A program made the translations under genes and the position numbers. The notes below the pieces were generated by a model. The model had not been told where the DNA came from. It made no database searches and saw only the letters and a program-made list of their open reading frames with translations. DNA of 64,000 nucleotides from positions 62,001 through 126,000 of the forward strand of contig QEVK01000001.1 in the NCBI GenBank assembly GCA_003577315.1, read 5' to 3'. Origin of the DNA: Hyphomicrobiales bacterium (lineage in GTDB: Bacteria; Pseudomonadota; Alphaproteobacteria; Rhizobiales; Rhizobiaceae). This document shows, piece by piece, positions 42,874 through 52,693 of the stretch (within the stretch, counting starts at the first letter, position 1; each line of letters begins with the position of its first letter).

Positions 42874-42929
42874 CCCGCCGCGCCGGCGCAAGAAACAGCG
42901 CCGGGCGGCGGGTGGCACAGCGCCATGCC

Positions 42930-44354
42930 TCAACCGTGGGCGACCATGACGTGCCGGACCGCGGTGTAGTCCTCGAGCGCATAAAGCGACATGTCCTTGC
43001 CGTAGCCGGACTGCTTGAGGCCGCCATGCGGCATCTCGTTGGTGAGCATGAAATGGGTGTTGACCCAGGTGCAGCCGTAGCGCAGCCGCGCCGCGCAGGC
43101 CATCGCCCGGCCGACATCCCTCGTCCACACCGACGAGGCAAGCCCGTAGTCGCTGTCGTTGGCCCAATCGACCGCCTGATCGACGTCGGAGAAGCGGGTG
43201 ACGGAGACGACGGGGCCGAACACCTCGCGCCGCACGATCTCGTCCTCCTGCAAGGCGCCCGCCACCACCGTGGGCTGATAGTAGAACCCCTGCCCGCCCG
43301 GCTTGCCGCCGGCGGTGATGGCGATGTGCTTCAGCTCCGCGGCCCGCTCCACGAACGAAGCCACCCGGTCCTGCTGCCGGCGCGAGATCAGCGGCCCGAT
43401 CTCGTTGTCGGCATCGTCGGCCAGTCCGTATCTGATGGTCGACACCGCCGAGGACAGGTCCGCCACCAGCCGGTCGTAGATCTTCGGCCCGGCATAGACC
43501 CGGCAGGCGGCCGTGCAGTCCTGGCCGGCATTGTAGTAGCCGAAGGCGCGCAGCCCGGCGACCACGGCGTCGAGGTCGGCATCGTCGAACACCACCACCG
43601 GCGCCTTGCCGCCCAGCTCCAGATGCGTGCGCTTGACCGACTTGGCGGCGGCCTGCAACACCTTCTTGCCGGTCGCCACGTCGCCGGTGATCGAGATCAT
43701 GTCGACCTCGCGGTGGTTGATGAGCGCGTTGCCGACGGTCTCGCCGCGGCCGGTGACGACGTTGACCACGCCTTCGGGCAGCACCTCGGCGAGGATGGCG
43801 GCCAGCTTGAGCGCCGTCAGCGGCGTCTGCTCCGACGGCTTGAAGACGATCGTGTTGCCGCCGGCGAGTGCGGGCGCCAGCTTCCACGCCATCATCATCA
43901 ACGGGTAGTTCCACGGCGCGATCGAGGCGACGACGCCGATCGGATCGCGGCGGATCATCGAGGTGTGGCCGGCAAGGTACTCGCCGGCGATGGCGCCGGG
44001 CATGGTGCGCACTGCGCCGGCGAAGAAGCGCCAGCAGTCGACGATGGCCGGGATCTCGTCGTTCAGCGCGGCGTTGATCGGCTTGCCGCAGTTGAGCGCC
44101 TCCAGCGCCGCGAAGGCCTGCCCCTCGGTCTCGATGCGCTCGGCGATCTTCAAGAGATAGCCCGCCCGCTCCGCCGGCGTGGTGCGCGACCAGCCCGCGA
44201 AGGCGGCGCGCGCGGCCGCCACCGCCGCCTCGATCTGGCCCTGCGAGGCCTCCGGAACCGACACGATCGCCGACCCCGTCCGCGGGTTCAGAATCACCTC
44301 CTCAACCTCCGTCCCGGCCTCGAACCGCGAGCCGATCAGCATCTGCGTTTGCAT
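42930..44354 (-). CDS. patD: Gamma-aminobutyraldehyde dehydrogenase
   Basis: A 474-aa ALDH matching E. coli PatD/YdcW in length and in distinctive blocks: LESLNCGKP-like [51 protein letters not shown] and the C-terminal [14 protein letters not shown]. Catalytic Glu246 and Cys280 are at the same positions as in the E. coli enzyme. It oxidises 4-aminobutyraldehyde (from putrescine) to GABA. AAGGAGGAA precedes the ATG. It is 20 nt after the permease gene, as in the E. coli ydcSTUV-patD operon. The putrescine aminotransferase itself is not in the window. Confidence 0.93.
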   Translation of the reverse strand: MQTQMLIGSRFEAGTEVEEVILNPRTGSAIVSVPEASQGQIEAAVAAARAAFAGWSRTTPAERAGYLLKIAERIETEGQAFAALEALNCGKPINAALNDEIPAIVDCWRFFAGAVRTMPGAIAGEYLAGHTSMIRRDPIGVVASIAPWNYPLMMMAWKLAPALAGGNTIVFKPSEQTPLTALKLAAILAEVLPEGVVNVVTGRGETVGNALINHREVDMISITGDVATGKKVLQAAAKSVKRTHLELGGKAPVVVFDDADLDAVVAGLRAFGYYNAGQDCTAACRVYAGPKIYDRLVADLSSAVSTIRYGLADDADNEIGPLISRRQQDRVASFVERAAELKHIAITAGGKPGGQGFYYQPTVVAGALQEDEIVRREVFGPVVSVTRFSDVDQAVDWANDSDYGLASSVWTRDVGRAMACAARLRYGCTWVNTHFMLTNEMPHGGLKQSGYGKDMSLYALEDYTAVRHVMVAHG

Positions 44355-44374
44355 CAGGTTTCCTCCTTGGGGGA

Positions 44375-45190
44375 TCATTTGCCGCCGCCGGCGACCTGGT
44401 CGCCGTCGCGGGTCAGGTAATAGGCCGCCAGGATGGGCAGGAACGTCACCAGGACGACCACCATGGCCACGACGTTGGTGACGGGGCGCTGGCGCGGGCG
44501 CACCAACTCCTCCAGCATCCAGATCGGCAGCGTCTGCTGCTGGCCGGCGGTGAAGGTGGTGACGATGACCTCGTCGAACGACAGCGCGAAGGCGAGCATG
44601 CCGCCGGCCAGAAGCGCCGTGCCGATATTGGGCAGGATGACGTAGCGGAAGGTCTGGAAGGCGTCGGCGCCGAGGTCCATCGAGGCTTCCATCAGCGAGC
44701 CCGAGGTGCGGCGGAAGCGGGCGATGGCGTTGTTGTAGACCACGACGACGCAGAAGGTGGCGTGGCCGAGCACGATGGTCCAGAACGAGAACGGGATCTC
44801 GGCCAGGCTGAAGGCCGAGCGCAGCGCGATGCCGGTGATGATGCCGGGCAGCGCGATGGGCAGGATGACGAGCAGCGAGATCGCCTCGCGGCCGAAGAAG
44901 CGCGAGCCGGAGACGGCGGCCGCGCACAAGGTGCCCAGCACCAGCGCGATCACGGTGGAGATCGACGCCACCTTGACCGACAGCGCCAGCGCCTCCCACA
45001 CGTCCGGCCGGTTCCAGGTTACCGCCAGCCAGCGCGCGGTGAAGCCCGGCGGCGGCCACTGGTAGCTGCGCTCCTCGGTGGTGAAGGCGTAGACGAAGAT
45101 CAAGAGGATCGGCAGGTGCAGGAAGGCGAGGCCGAGCCCGGCGGCGATCTTCAGGCCCGGCGGCGAGCGGTGTGCGGCATCAGAGCGCAT
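44375..45190 (-). CDS. Putrescine/spermidine ABC transporter permease (PotI/YdcV-like)
   Basis: A 271-aa inner-membrane permease with six helices and the coupling motif [20 protein letters not shown] (about 165-184). It closely follows the PotC/PotI/YdcV pattern, including the N-terminal [14 protein letters not shown] helix. It forms the channel with the PotH-like subunit encoded just upstream (11-nt overlap) and is fed by the PotF-like binding protein. The operon partner patD points to putrescine as substrate. Confidence 0.9.
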   Translation of the reverse strand: MRSDAAHRSPPGLKIAAGLGLAFLHLPILLIFVYAFTTEERSYQWPPPGFTARWLAVTWNRPDVWEALALSVKVASISTVIALVLGTLCAAAVSGSRFFGREAISLLVILPIALPGIITGIALRSAFSLAEIPFSFWTIVLGHATFCVVVVYNNAIARFRRTSGSLMEASMDLGADAFQTFRYVILPNIGTALLAGGMLAFALSFDEVIVTTFTAGQQQTLPIWMLEELVRPRQRPVTNVVAMVVVLVTFLPILAAYYLTRDGDQVAGGGK

Positions 45191-46133
45191 CGAAGGCCCC
45201 CCTGCGCTTGGCGAACCACAGATAGAAGCCCATGACGACGATGGGCACGACGGTGAAGGCGGCGGCGAGCGGGATGTTGCCGGCCGTGCCCTGGTGCGCG
45301 TAGACGGCCTGGCCGATGAAGCGGCGCGAGGTGCCGACGATCTGCGGGATGATGTAGTCGCCCATGGTCAGCGAGAAGGTGAAGATCGAGCCGGCGATCA
45401 CGCCCGGCAGCGCCAGCGGCAAGAGCACGTTGGAGAAGGTCTGGCGCGGCGAGGCGCCGAGATCGGCCGACGCCTCCACGAGGTTGCCCGGCACGCGCTC
45501 CAGCGCGGCCTGGACCGGCAGGATCATGTAGGGCAGCCACACATAGAGGAAGACGAGGAAGGTGCCGGTGTGGCTGACCGACAGCGAGTTGCCGCCGACG
45601 ACGGGGATGGCCAGCCATGCGTCGAGCAGCCATGTCAGGTGCAGCTTGGCGAACAGCCAGTTCAAGATGCCCTCGCGCGCCAGGATCAGCTTCCACGCAT
45701 AGACCTTGACGAGATAGCTCGACCACAGCGGCAGCATGATGCCGAGATAAAACAGCGCCTTCCACTTGCCGCGCGCGTATCGCGCCGCGAAATAGGCGAT
45801 GGGGAAGGCGACGATCGCCGCGCCGACGGTGACGGAGGCCGACATCACCAGCGTGCGCACGATGATGTCGATGTTGGCCCGGTTGAGCAGCTCCGCATAG
45901 GTCGACAGCGTGAACTCGCGCCGGATCAGGCCGGAATACTCGTCGATAGAGAAGAAGCTTTGCAGGAGCAGCGCGAACAGCGAGCCGAGATAGATGATGC
46001 CGAGCCACAGCAGCGGCGGCGTCAGCATCAGGAACAGCGTCAGGCGCGGGTTGCGCCACAGGACGTCCGACAGCGCGCCGAAGAAGCCGCCGCGCCCCGG
46101 CCGGATGGGGTCGGCCGCCGCGACCATGGTCAT
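45180..46133 (-). CDS. Putrescine/spermidine ABC transporter permease (PotH/YdcU-like)
   Basis: A 317-aa permease with a long cytoplasmic N-terminus, a first helix [20 protein letters not shown], a large periplasmic segment and the coupling loop [20 protein letters not shown] (about 228-247). It belongs to the PotB/PotH/YdcU group. The ATG at 46133 overlaps the ATPase stop by 4 nt; a second in-frame ATG lies at 46127. Confidence 0.9.
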   Translation of the reverse strand: MTMVAAADPIRPGRGGFFGALSDVLWRNPRLTLFLMLTPPLLWLGIIYLGSLFALLLQSFFSIDEYSGLIRREFTLSTYAELLNRANIDIIVRTLVMSASVTVGAAIVAFPIAYFAARYARGKWKALFYLGIMLPLWSSYLVKVYAWKLILAREGILNWLFAKLHLTWLLDAWLAIPVVGGNSLSVSHTGTFLVFLYVWLPYMILPVQAALERVPGNLVEASADLGASPRQTFSNVLLPLALPGVIAGSIFTFSLTMGDYIIPQIVGTSRRFIGQAVYAHQGTAGNIPLAAAFTVVPIVVMGFYLWFAKRRGAFDAL

Positions 46134-47122
46134 GACTGGTCCTCCATGACGTGGAGGTCGGCCTTGTCGAAGGCGAGCCGGATCGCCGCGCCGTCGCCGG
46201 GAAGCGAGGCGCCTGCGGGCAGCACGGCATGGATGCGCTCGCCCTCGGCGTCGAGGATCAGCCTGGTCGAGGCGCCCAGATAGGCGCGGCCGACGACGGT
46301 GGCGGCGATGCCGACGCCGTCTTCGGCCAGGCGCAGCGCCTCCGGCCGCAGGCTCGCCCATTGCCGCGCCCCGCCGTGGCGGGCGGTGAAGTCGGGCGGC
46401 AGCACGTTGGAGGAGCCGACGAAATCGGCGACGAAGCGCGAGCGCGGCCGCTTGTAGACCTCCTCGGGCGTGCCGATCTGCATGATCCTGCCCTCGGAGA
46501 AGACGGCGATGCGGTCGGCCATCGACAGCGCCTCGCCCTGGTCGTGGGTGACGAAGACGAAGGTGATGCCGAGCGCCTTCTGCAACGACTTCAGCTCCTC
46601 CTGCATCTGCTCGCGCAGCTTGAGGTCGAGCGCGCCGAGCGGCTCGTCGAGGAGCAGCACCTTGGGCCGGTTGACGAGCGCGCGGGCGAGCGCCACGCGC
46701 TGGCGCTGGCCGCCGGAGAGCTGGCCGGGCTTGCGGCCGCCATAGCCGGGCAGCTTGACGAGGTCGAGCGCGGCTTCCGCCTGCGCGTGGCGCTCGGCCC
46801 TGGCCACGCCGCGCACCATCAGCCCGTAGGCGACGTTGTCGAGCACGTTGAGGTGCGGAAACAGCGCGTAGTCCTGGAACACGGTGTTGACGCTGCGCCG
46901 GTAGGGCGGCACGCCCTCGGCCGTCTCGCCGAAGATCTCGATATGGCCGGCGGTCGGCTGCTCGAAGCCGGCCATCAGGCGCAGGCAGGTGGTCTTGCCG
47001 GAGCCGGAGGGGCCGAGCATGGCGAAGAACTCGCCCTCGCGGATGTCGAGGTCCACGCGATCGACCGCCCGCACCGCGCCGAAATGGCGCGAGACTTCCT
47101 GGAAGGAGACGGCTGTGGTCAT
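46130..47122 (-). CDS. Putrescine/spermidine ABC transporter ATPase (PotA/PotG/YdcT-like)
   Basis: A 330-aa ATPase: Walker [10 protein letters not shown], signature [15 protein letters not shown], Walker [13 protein letters not shown], switch His in FVTHDQ, and a C-terminal TOBE domain (after about residue 235, [11 protein letters not shown]). The TOBE domain places it among polyamine/iron/sugar importers rather than the SsuB type found earlier in the window. GGGAG precedes ATG 47122. It is separated from the binding-protein gene by 129 nt containing a palindromic repeat. Confidence 0.92.
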   Translation of the reverse strand: MTTAVSFQEVSRHFGAVRAVDRVDLDIREGEFFAMLGPSGSGKTTCLRLMAGFEQPTAGHIEIFGETAEGVPPYRRSVNTVFQDYALFPHLNVLDNVAYGLMVRGVARAERHAQAEAALDLVKLPGYGGRKPGQLSGGQRQRVALARALVNRPKVLLLDEPLGALDLKLREQMQEELKSLQKALGITFVFVTHDQGEALSMADRIAVFSEGRIMQIGTPEEVYKRPRSRFVADFVGSSNVLPPDFTARHGGARQWASLRPEALRLAEDGVGIAATVVGRAYLGASTRLILDAEGERIHAVLPAGASLPGDGAAIRLAFDKADLHVMEDQS

Positions 47123-47155
47123 TGTTGCTCCCATTCACGGGATAGGGTCGCGCTG

Positions 47156-47227
47156 CCCCTCACCCGTCTCTGCCAATCCCCTTTCTCCCCGCTCGCGGGG
47201 AGAAGGTGCCGGCAGGCGGATGAGGGG
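47156..47227. repeat. Extragenic palindromic repeat between binding-protein and ATPase genes
   Basis: The core hairpin is TTCTCCCCG / CGGGGAGAA (47183-47191 and 47196-47204) with a CTCG loop. Outer arms CCCCTCA (47156-47162) and TGAGGGG (47221-47227) give a larger cruciform. The words resemble a family of intergenic repeats that is very common in rhizobial genomes. Its position after the first gene of a transporter operon is where REP-type hairpins are known to protect or attenuate mRNA. Confidence 0.75.
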
Positions 47228-47251
47228 CGGCGCCTTGCCTCGAAGGCGAGC

Positions 47252-48412
47252 CTACCGCCCGCCGATGACGGCGATGTAGTCCGACACCCAGCGGTAGTAG
47301 GGCACGCACTCGCCCTGGCTCTCGCACTGGGTGATCGGCGTCTGCCAGAAGCGGACCTTCTCGAAATCGTTCGAGCCGTTCTGCTCGCAGACTTCCGCCG
47401 TCAGCATGCCGGAGCCGTCCGTGCAGGCCGAGGGCACCGAGGGGTTGGCGCCGAACCACAGCGACAGGTCGCTTTGCAGGTTGGAGCTGAGCGTGTGCTC
47501 CAGCCATTTGTAGGCGCAGTTGGGGTTGGCGGCATCGGCGTGCATCATCGAGGTGTCGGCCCAGCCGGTGACGCCTTCCTGCGGGAAGACGGAGGCCACC
47601 GGCGCGCCGTCGGCCTTGAGCAGGTTGACCTGGAACGGCCACGAGCCGGAGGCGACGACGCCCTCGTTCTTGAAGTCGTCGATCTGGATGAAGGCGTCGT
47701 GCCAGTAGCGGCTGGCGAGCTGGCGCTGGCCGCGAAGCAGGTCGAGGGCGGCCTTGTACTGGTCCTCGTTGAGCTCGTAGGGGCTCTTGATGCCCAGCTC
47801 CGGCTTGTGGGTCATCAGGTAGAGCGCGGCGTCGGCGATGTGGATCGGCCCGTCATAGGCCTGGACGCGGCCCTTGTTCGACTTGCCGTCCGGCAGGGTC
47901 TGCTCCTCGAACACCACGCTCCACGAGGTCGGCGGCTCGGGGAAGACCTCGGTGTTGTAGGCGAGCACGTTCGGCCCCCACACATAGGGCACGCCGTAGT
48001 GGACGCCGTCGACCGTGTGCCACGGCGCTTCCTTGAGCCGGTCGTCGAGCTTGCCCCAGCTCGGGATCAGGTCGATGTTGATCGGCTGCACGCGCTTGCC
48101 GGCGATCAGCCGGCGCGAGGCGTCGCCCGAGGCGGTGACGAGGTCGAAGCCGCCCTCGTTCATCAGCGCGACCATCTCGTCGGAGGTGTTGGCGGTCTTG
48201 ACCGAGACCTTGCAGCCGGTCGCCTCCTCGAACTTGGTCACCCAGTCGAATTTCGGATCGGTCTCGCCGCGCTCGAGGAAGCCGGCCCAGGCGACGACGT
48301 TGAGCCGGCCCTCGCCCTCGCCGACCTCGGTCTTCATCTCCTGCGCCGCCGCCTGCGCGACGAAACCGGCGGCGACGGTCAAGGCGGTACAGGATTTCAG
48401 GAATGATCTCAT
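47252..48412 (-). CDS. Periplasmic polyamine-binding protein (PotF/YdcS-like)
   Basis: A 386-aa secreted binding protein with a signal peptide (MRSFLKS, hydrophobic core, AQAAAQ cleavage near residue 24). The mature sequence has the PotD/PotF-type opening LNVVAWAGFLERG, an internal GDASRRLIAGKRVQPIN segment and VWGPNVLAYNTEVF. Together with the TOBE ATPase, two permeases and patD, putrescine is the likely ligand. First gene of the operon; a LysR gene and a candidate LysR operator lie upstream. GGGAG precedes the ATG at 48412. Confidence 0.9.
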   Translation of the reverse strand: MRSFLKSCTALTVAAGFVAQAAAQEMKTEVGEGEGRLNVVAWAGFLERGETDPKFDWVTKFEEATGCKVSVKTANTSDEMVALMNEGGFDLVTASGDASRRLIAGKRVQPINIDLIPSWGKLDDRLKEAPWHTVDGVHYGVPYVWGPNVLAYNTEVFPEPPTSWSVVFEEQTLPDGKSNKGRVQAYDGPIHIADAALYLMTHKPELGIKSPYELNEDQYKAALDLLRGQRQLASRYWHDAFIQIDDFKNEGVVASGSWPFQVNLLKADGAPVASVFPQEGVTGWADTSMMHADAANPNCAYKWLEHTLSSNLQSDLSLWFGANPSVPSACTDGSGMLTAEVCEQNGSNDFEKVRFWQTPITQCESQGECVPYYRWVSDYIAVIGGR

Positions 48413-48518
48413 GGCAACGTCTCCCATTCGGGCACCGCTCTCCCAACGGCGGTTGCACCCTCGAAACGAAACGTGAGCCGAAATCGCAGCGTTCGCAAAT
48501 TCATTTGTCAGAAAGGCT

Positions 48519-48537
48519 GTATCGGAAAATCCGATAC
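48519..48537. promoter_or_regulatory. LysR-type dyad GTATCGG-n5-CCGATAC
   Basis: GTATCGGAAAATCCGATAC has perfect 7-bp arms and contains the LysR T-N11-A pattern. It lies 107 nt before the binding-protein ATG and 7 nt after the LysR stop codon. It fits a LysR activator site for the transport operon. A terminator hairpin for the LysR gene is the alternative, but there is no T-run after it. Confidence 0.5.
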
Positions 48538-48543
48538 CAAGGA

Positions 48544-49455
48544 TCAGCGCCCCTGCCGGACGGCGCGCTGGCCCTGCGCCACGCCGATGAAGTGGCGCGC
48601 CTGCTGCGACAGGCCGGAGCCGCGCCGCCACACCATGCCGACCTGCACCACCGGCAACGAGCCGGAGATGTCGCGGCTTTCGATGCGGTCGCCTTCGAGA
48701 GACCACGGCCGATAGACGAGGTCGGGAAGCAGCGCCACGCCCGCCCCCGTCGCCACCAGGCTGCGCACGGCCTCGACCGAGCGGGTGCGGAAGGCGACGT
48801 GCGGCCGCTGGCCGAGCGCGGTGAGCAGCTTGCCGGTGTTCTCCTCGATCTCGTCGATGGTGAGCATGATGAGCGGCTCGCGCGCCACGTCCTCGATGGA
48901 GATGATCTCGGCGGCCGCCAGCCGGTGGCCGAGCGGCAGCCACAGCCGGTAGGGCGAGACCTCGAGGATCTCGGCCTGCAACGCCATGCGGTCGCGCAGG
49001 TTGGAGATGACCATCACCGCCACGTCGAGCTCGCCGCCGACCAGAAGGTGCTCCAGATAGTCGCCATTGTCCTCTATTGCCGTGACCGAGACCGACGGCC
49101 AGGCGCGGCGGTAGCGCGCGAGCAGGTCCGACAGCACGTAGCCGGCCACCAGCGAGGTGACGCCCAGATGCAGCGCCCCGCCGCCGGCGGCCGCATCGTC
49201 CGAGAACGCCTGCCGCGCGTCCGACACGCTCGCCAGGATGCGCGTGGCGTGGCGCAGGAACTGGTGCCCCTTGTGGGTGATCGACAGGCCGCGCGAATGG
49301 CGCTCGAACAGCTCGACGCCCAGGTCGCTTTCCAGCTCCTTGATCGCCTCGGTGACGGAGGATTGCGAGATCGACAGGTGCTGCGCGGCGCGGCTGACCG
49401 CGCCCTGCTCGGCGACGGCCACGAAATACTGGAGCTGGCGGAAGGTGAAGGCCAT
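48544..49455 (-). CDS. LysR-family transcriptional regulator
   Basis: A 303-aa LTTR. The N-terminal HTH contains GAVSRAAQHLSISQSSVTEAI (shown as GAVSRAAQHLSIS and QSSVTEAI, about residues 17-37), followed by the linker helix and an effector domain of periplasmic-binding-protein type. The start MAFTFRQLQYFV at 49455 is the usual LTTR beginning; an upstream in-frame start would add an Arg/Gly-rich leader. It is codirectional with and directly upstream of the putrescine operon instead of divergent, so it is the probable regulator; effector unknown. Confidence 0.9.
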   Translation of the reverse strand: MAFTFRQLQYFVAVAEQGAVSRAAQHLSISQSSVTEAIKELESDLGVELFERHSRGLSITHKGHQFLRHATRILASVSDARQAFSDDAAAGGGALHLGVTSLVAGYVLSDLLARYRRAWPSVSVTAIEDNGDYLEHLLVGGELDVAVMVISNLRDRMALQAEILEVSPYRLWLPLGHRLAAAEIISIEDVAREPLIMLTIDEIEENTGKLLTALGQRPHVAFRTRSVEAVRSLVATGAGVALLPDLVYRPWSLEGDRIESRDISGSLPVVQVGMVWRRGSGLSQQARHFIGVAQGQRAVRQGR

Positions 49456-49598
49456 GGCGGATGAAAGCGAACGTCCCGAACGGCGCGGAGCCTCGCCGCC
49501 CCTGCCCGATCCGGCCATGCTCGTCTTTCCCCGCCTCCGGCGCAACCCTTTCCCGCAGCCGCCGGAAAGGCCGAGGGCCGGGCAGCGGCGCGCCGCCG

Positions 49599-50315
49599 TC
49601 AGGCCCGCGCCGGAGACTTGCCCTGCGGCAGCTTCCTGCGCGCCGGATCGCCCATTCCGGCGGCCAGCGCCTCCAGCCCGGCCCGGTCGCGGATGGTGAT
49701 GACCTTGGGATGGTCGAAGGCGATCAGCCCGGCGCGCTTGAAGGCGTTGAGGCCGCGGCTGACGCTGGTCAGCGTCAGGCCGAGCCAGTCGGCGAGGTCG
49801 GCGCGCGTCAGGTGCAGGGTGAACGTCACCCGGCCGTCGACGCCGGGGCAGCGGCGGCCGCCGAACTGGTCGGCAAGGTCGAGCAGGCCGCTGGCGACGC
49901 GCTCCGACACGGCGTTCCGGCGCAGCAGCATGGCGTGCGACTGGGCGCGCAAGAGCATGTGCCGCGTCGCCTCCGCCACCTTGGCCGCCTCCTCGGCCGG
50001 CGCGAGCGCGGCAAGGCGCGTGCGCGTCAGCGCCATCACGTTGCAGTGGGCGAGGTCGGTCAGGAACGAGCCGACGAGGTGGCCGGGGCCGAGCACGTCG
50101 AGGATCTGGCGGGCGCCGTCGGGCATCTGCCGGTAGAGGCAGACGCTGCCGTCGACGATGCGGGCGGTCTCGCCCCGCCGCAGGCCCTCGACGAAGAGCG
50201 GGGTTCCGGCGGTGACGAGCCGGGTTTCCAGCCGGCGCAGATATTTCGGCTCGGCGAGGAGGAAGGGAGCGGGCGGCGGCGCGTCTGCGCCATGGATCGT
50301 GCTGTCCAACATCAT
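49599..50315 (-). CDS. Crp/Fnr-family transcriptional regulator
   Basis: A 238-aa protein with a cyclic-nucleotide-binding-like beta roll (about 25-120), a dimerisation helix and a C-terminal winged helix with HTH LTRADLADWLGLTLTSVSRG (169-188). The Fnr four-Cys iron-sulfur signature is absent (only Cys59, 91 and 156), so it is not an oxygen sensor of the classical Fnr type. The recognition helix has T-S-V-S-R in place of the E-x-x-S-R of Crp/Fnr, so its site may differ from TTGAT-type boxes. Tandem ATGs at 50315 and 50312 make the exact start ambiguous. Confidence 0.88.
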   Translation of the reverse strand: MMLDSTIHGADAPPPAPFLLAEPKYLRRLETRLVTAGTPLFVEGLRRGETARIVDGSVCLYRQMPDGARQILDVLGPGHLVGSFLTDLAHCNVMALTRTRLAALAPAEEAAKVAEATRHMLLRAQSHAMLLRRNAVSERVASGLLDLADQFGGRRCPGVDGRVTFTLHLTRADLADWLGLTLTSVSRGLNAFKRAGLIAFDHPKVITIRDRAGLEALAAGMGDPARRKLPQGKSPARA

Positions 50316-50406
50316 GGATCGGTGTCCGGTCTGGCGCCGGCGCTCCGGCTGGGCGGAGACCGTGCGGCGCGGGCTGAAAAGGACCGCTGCCACGGCAGCG
50401 GCAGGC

Positions 50407-50793
50407 TCAGGCTGCCTGACCGGACGGAGGCGCGCGCGGCGACGAACTCGGCGGGAACAGGTGGCGGCTGAACGCCTCGATCCGCGGCACCAGCACGCCG
50501 CCGGCGGGGCGGGGAAGCAGCCAGGAGGAGGAGGAGGAGGCCGGCCTCGGCAGGAAGATGTCGGCGGCGAGCCGGCAGGCCTCGCAGCCCGTGCCGAAGC
50601 CGTGGCGGTGCGCATCGCCGCCGTCGTCGCCGTCGTCGCCGGGCAGGCACAGCACCGGCAGCGTGCCGTCGGGGAACGCATACTGCGCGAGCAGGAGGGG
50701 CGGGAGCGGCTGCGCGCCCAGGGCCGGCGGCTTGTGCGCGAAGCCGACGCACAACAGCGCGACGGCGCACACGATGCGCACCCATCCCGCCAT
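50407..50793 (-). CDS. DUF2946-like small secreted/membrane protein
   Basis: A 128-aa protein: an N-terminal hydrophobic segment (IVCAVALLCVGFAH), then FPDGTLPVLCLPGDDGDDGG, a His-rich HRHGFGTGCEACRLA with a CxxC pair, and a Pro/Ser/Arg-rich tail. This order (TLPDG..PVLCL, then CxxCR) is what I recall of DUF2946 proteins, often found near copper-handling genes. It is preceded by AGGAAA 7 nt before ATG 50793; the ATG at 50823 is an alternative. Monocistronic, 91 nt ahead of the Crp/Fnr gene on the same strand. Confidence 0.65.
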   Translation of the reverse strand: MAGWVRIVCAVALLCVGFAHKPPALGAQPLPPLLLAQYAFPDGTLPVLCLPGDDGDDGGDAHRHGFGTGCEACRLAADIFLPRPASSSSSWLLPRPAGGVLVPRIEAFSRHLFPPSSSPRAPPSGQAA

Positions 50794-50965
50794 TGCGTTT
50801 CCTGCATCGACCATCGCCGGCATCCCAGCATCGCCACCACGGCGACGATGCCAGCTTAGCGGCCGGTCCGCCGATCCTGTTTGACCGATGTCAATGAACG
50901 GAAACGTCGCGCGGGCCGCGGTCGCAAGGATGCGGGACGGAGGCGGAACCCGTGCCCGCCTCCCC

Positions 50966-50987
50966 GCGGGGATGGCGAAATCCCCGC
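50966..50987 (-). terminator. Hairpin after the amaB-like gene
   Basis: An 8-bp stem (50966-50973 with 50980-50987) and 6-nt loop lie 32 nt after the aldehyde dehydrogenase stop in the leftward direction. No T-run follows, so it is at best a weak terminator. Confidence 0.4.
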
Positions 50988-51019
50988 GCCCGGCCGCCTG
51001 CGCCCGCTTCCGCGCGCGC

Positions 51020-52564
51020 CTACTCGATGTCGAAGGACACGCCCTGCGCCAGCGGCAGCGCGGTCGAATAGTTCACCGTGTTGGTGGCGCGGCGCATGTA
51101 GCCCTTCCAGGCGTCGGAGCCCGATTCGCGGCCGCCGCCGGTCTCCTTCTCGCCGCCGAAGGCGCCGCCGATCTCCGCGCCCGAGGTGCCGATATTGACG
51201 TTGGCGATGCCGCAGTCCGAGCCCTCGACCGACAGGAAGCGCTCGGCCTCGCGCATGTCGAGGGTGAAGATCGACGAGGAAAGCCCCGCCGACACCGCGT
51301 TGTGGAGCGCCAGCGCCTCGTCGAAATCGCTGTACTTCATGACGTAGAGGATCGGCGCGAACGTCTCCTCCAGCACCGGGCCGGCCTGCCTCGGCATCTC
51401 GACCAGCGCCGGACGCACGTACCAGGCCGTGTCCCCGCCGGCCTCGGCGACGCGGCCGCCGCCGGTGACGATGCCGCCCTCGGCCTTCGCCGCGGCGAGC
51501 GCCTTCTGCATGCCGTCATAGGCGGCCTTGTCGACCAGCGGCCCGACCAGCGCCGGGGTCGTGAGCGGGTTGCCGACCGACACGCTCTCATAGGCCTTCT
51601 TCAGCCGCGGCACGAGCGTGTCGTAGACGCTCTCGTGGACGATGAGGCGCCGCAGCGTGGTGCAGCGCTGCCCGGCCGTTCCCATGGCGCCGAAGGCGAT
51701 GGCCCGCAGCGCCATGTCGAGGTCGGCCGAGGGACAGACGATGCCGGCATTGTTGCCGCCGAGCTCGAGGATCGAGCGGGCGAAGCGCCGGGCAAGGCGC
51801 GGGCCGACCTCGCGGCCCATGCGCGTCGAGCCGGTGGCCGAGACCAGCGCCACCTTCGGGTTGTCGACCAGCGCCTCGCCGACCGCGCGGTCGCCGATCA
51901 GCAGCTGCGACAGCCCCTCCGGCGCGTCGTCGCCGAAGCGGGCGATGGCGCGCTGAAGGATCGCCTGGGTGGCGAGCGCGGTGAGCGGCGTCTTCTCCGA
52001 CGGCTTCCACACGATCGAATTGCCGCAGACGAGCGCGAGCGCGGCGTTCCACGACCACACCGCGACGGGGAAGTTGAAGGCCGAGATGATGCCGACGACG
52101 CCGAGCGGGTGCCAGGTCTCCATCATGCGGTGGCCGGCGCGCTCGGTGGCGATGGTCAGGCCATAGAGCTGGCGGGAGAGCCCGACGGCGAAATCGCAGA
52201 TGTCGATCATCTCCTGCACTTCGCCCAGGCCCTCGGAGGCGATCTTGCCGGCCTCGATGGTGACGAGGCGGCCGAGTTCGGCCTTGTGGGCGCGCAGTTC
52301 CTCGCCCAGCAGCCGCACCAGCTCGCCGCGCCGCGGGGCCGGCACCAGACGCCACGCCCTGAACGCCTCGTGCGCGGCGTCGATCGCCTTGCCGGCATCG
52401 GCGGCCGATGTCACCTCGACTTGGGCGATCTCCTCGCCGCTGACCGGGCTGAAGGACGGCATCGCCCCCTTCGTCCAGGCCCTGCGCTCCACGCCGAGCG
52501 CATCGAGCAGGCGCGCCGTTTCCTCTTTCACATCGACGGTCTTGGTCACGTTCACAACTCCCAT
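51020..52564 (-). CDS. amaB: Alpha-aminoadipate semialdehyde / piperideine-6-carboxylate dehydrogenase (ALDH7 type)
   Basis: A 514-aa aldehyde dehydrogenase. Catalytic Glu267 in ILELGG and Cys301 in GTAGQRCTTLRRL. ANVNIGTSGAEIGGAFGGEK near residue 465 is distinctive for the ALDH7/antiquitin-AmaB group, which oxidises alpha-aminoadipic semialdehyde (in equilibrium with piperideine-6-carboxylate) to alpha-aminoadipate in lysine catabolism. It is divergent from a LysR gene, beyond which lies an AmaA-like oxidase gene, supporting the assignment. It is not a GABA-pathway succinate semialdehyde dehydrogenase. Confidence 0.88.
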   Translation of the reverse strand: MGVVNVTKTVDVKEETARLLDALGVERRAWTKGAMPSFSPVSGEEIAQVEVTSAADAGKAIDAAHEAFRAWRLVPAPRRGELVRLLGEELRAHKAELGRLVTIEAGKIASEGLGEVQEMIDICDFAVGLSRQLYGLTIATERAGHRMMETWHPLGVVGIISAFNFPVAVWSWNAALALVCGNSIVWKPSEKTPLTALATQAILQRAIARFGDDAPEGLSQLLIGDRAVGEALVDNPKVALVSATGSTRMGREVGPRLARRFARSILELGGNNAGIVCPSADLDMALRAIAFGAMGTAGQRCTTLRRLIVHESVYDTLVPRLKKAYESVSVGNPLTTPALVGPLVDKAAYDGMQKALAAAKAEGGIVTGGGRVAEAGGDTAWYVRPALVEMPRQAGPVLEETFAPILYVMKYSDFDEALALHNAVSAGLSSSIFTLDMREAERFLSVEGSDCGIANVNIGTSGAEIGGAFGGEKETGGGRESGSDAWKGYMRRATNTVNYSTALPLAQGVSFDIE

Positions 52565-52693
52565 GATTCCGACGCCCGCGACGGTCGCCGCAAGCGGTTG
52601 GAAAGAATCCGCAGGTCATTCTATCCTGAAATCATACCGGGGCCACGAGGCCCCCGGTTGCGACGAATCCGACTGTCTTGATGCGAGGCGGGA

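Noticed and set aside
41295-44420. A 1041-codon plus-strand open frame
   Set aside because: Antisense shadow of gabT and patD, no domains.
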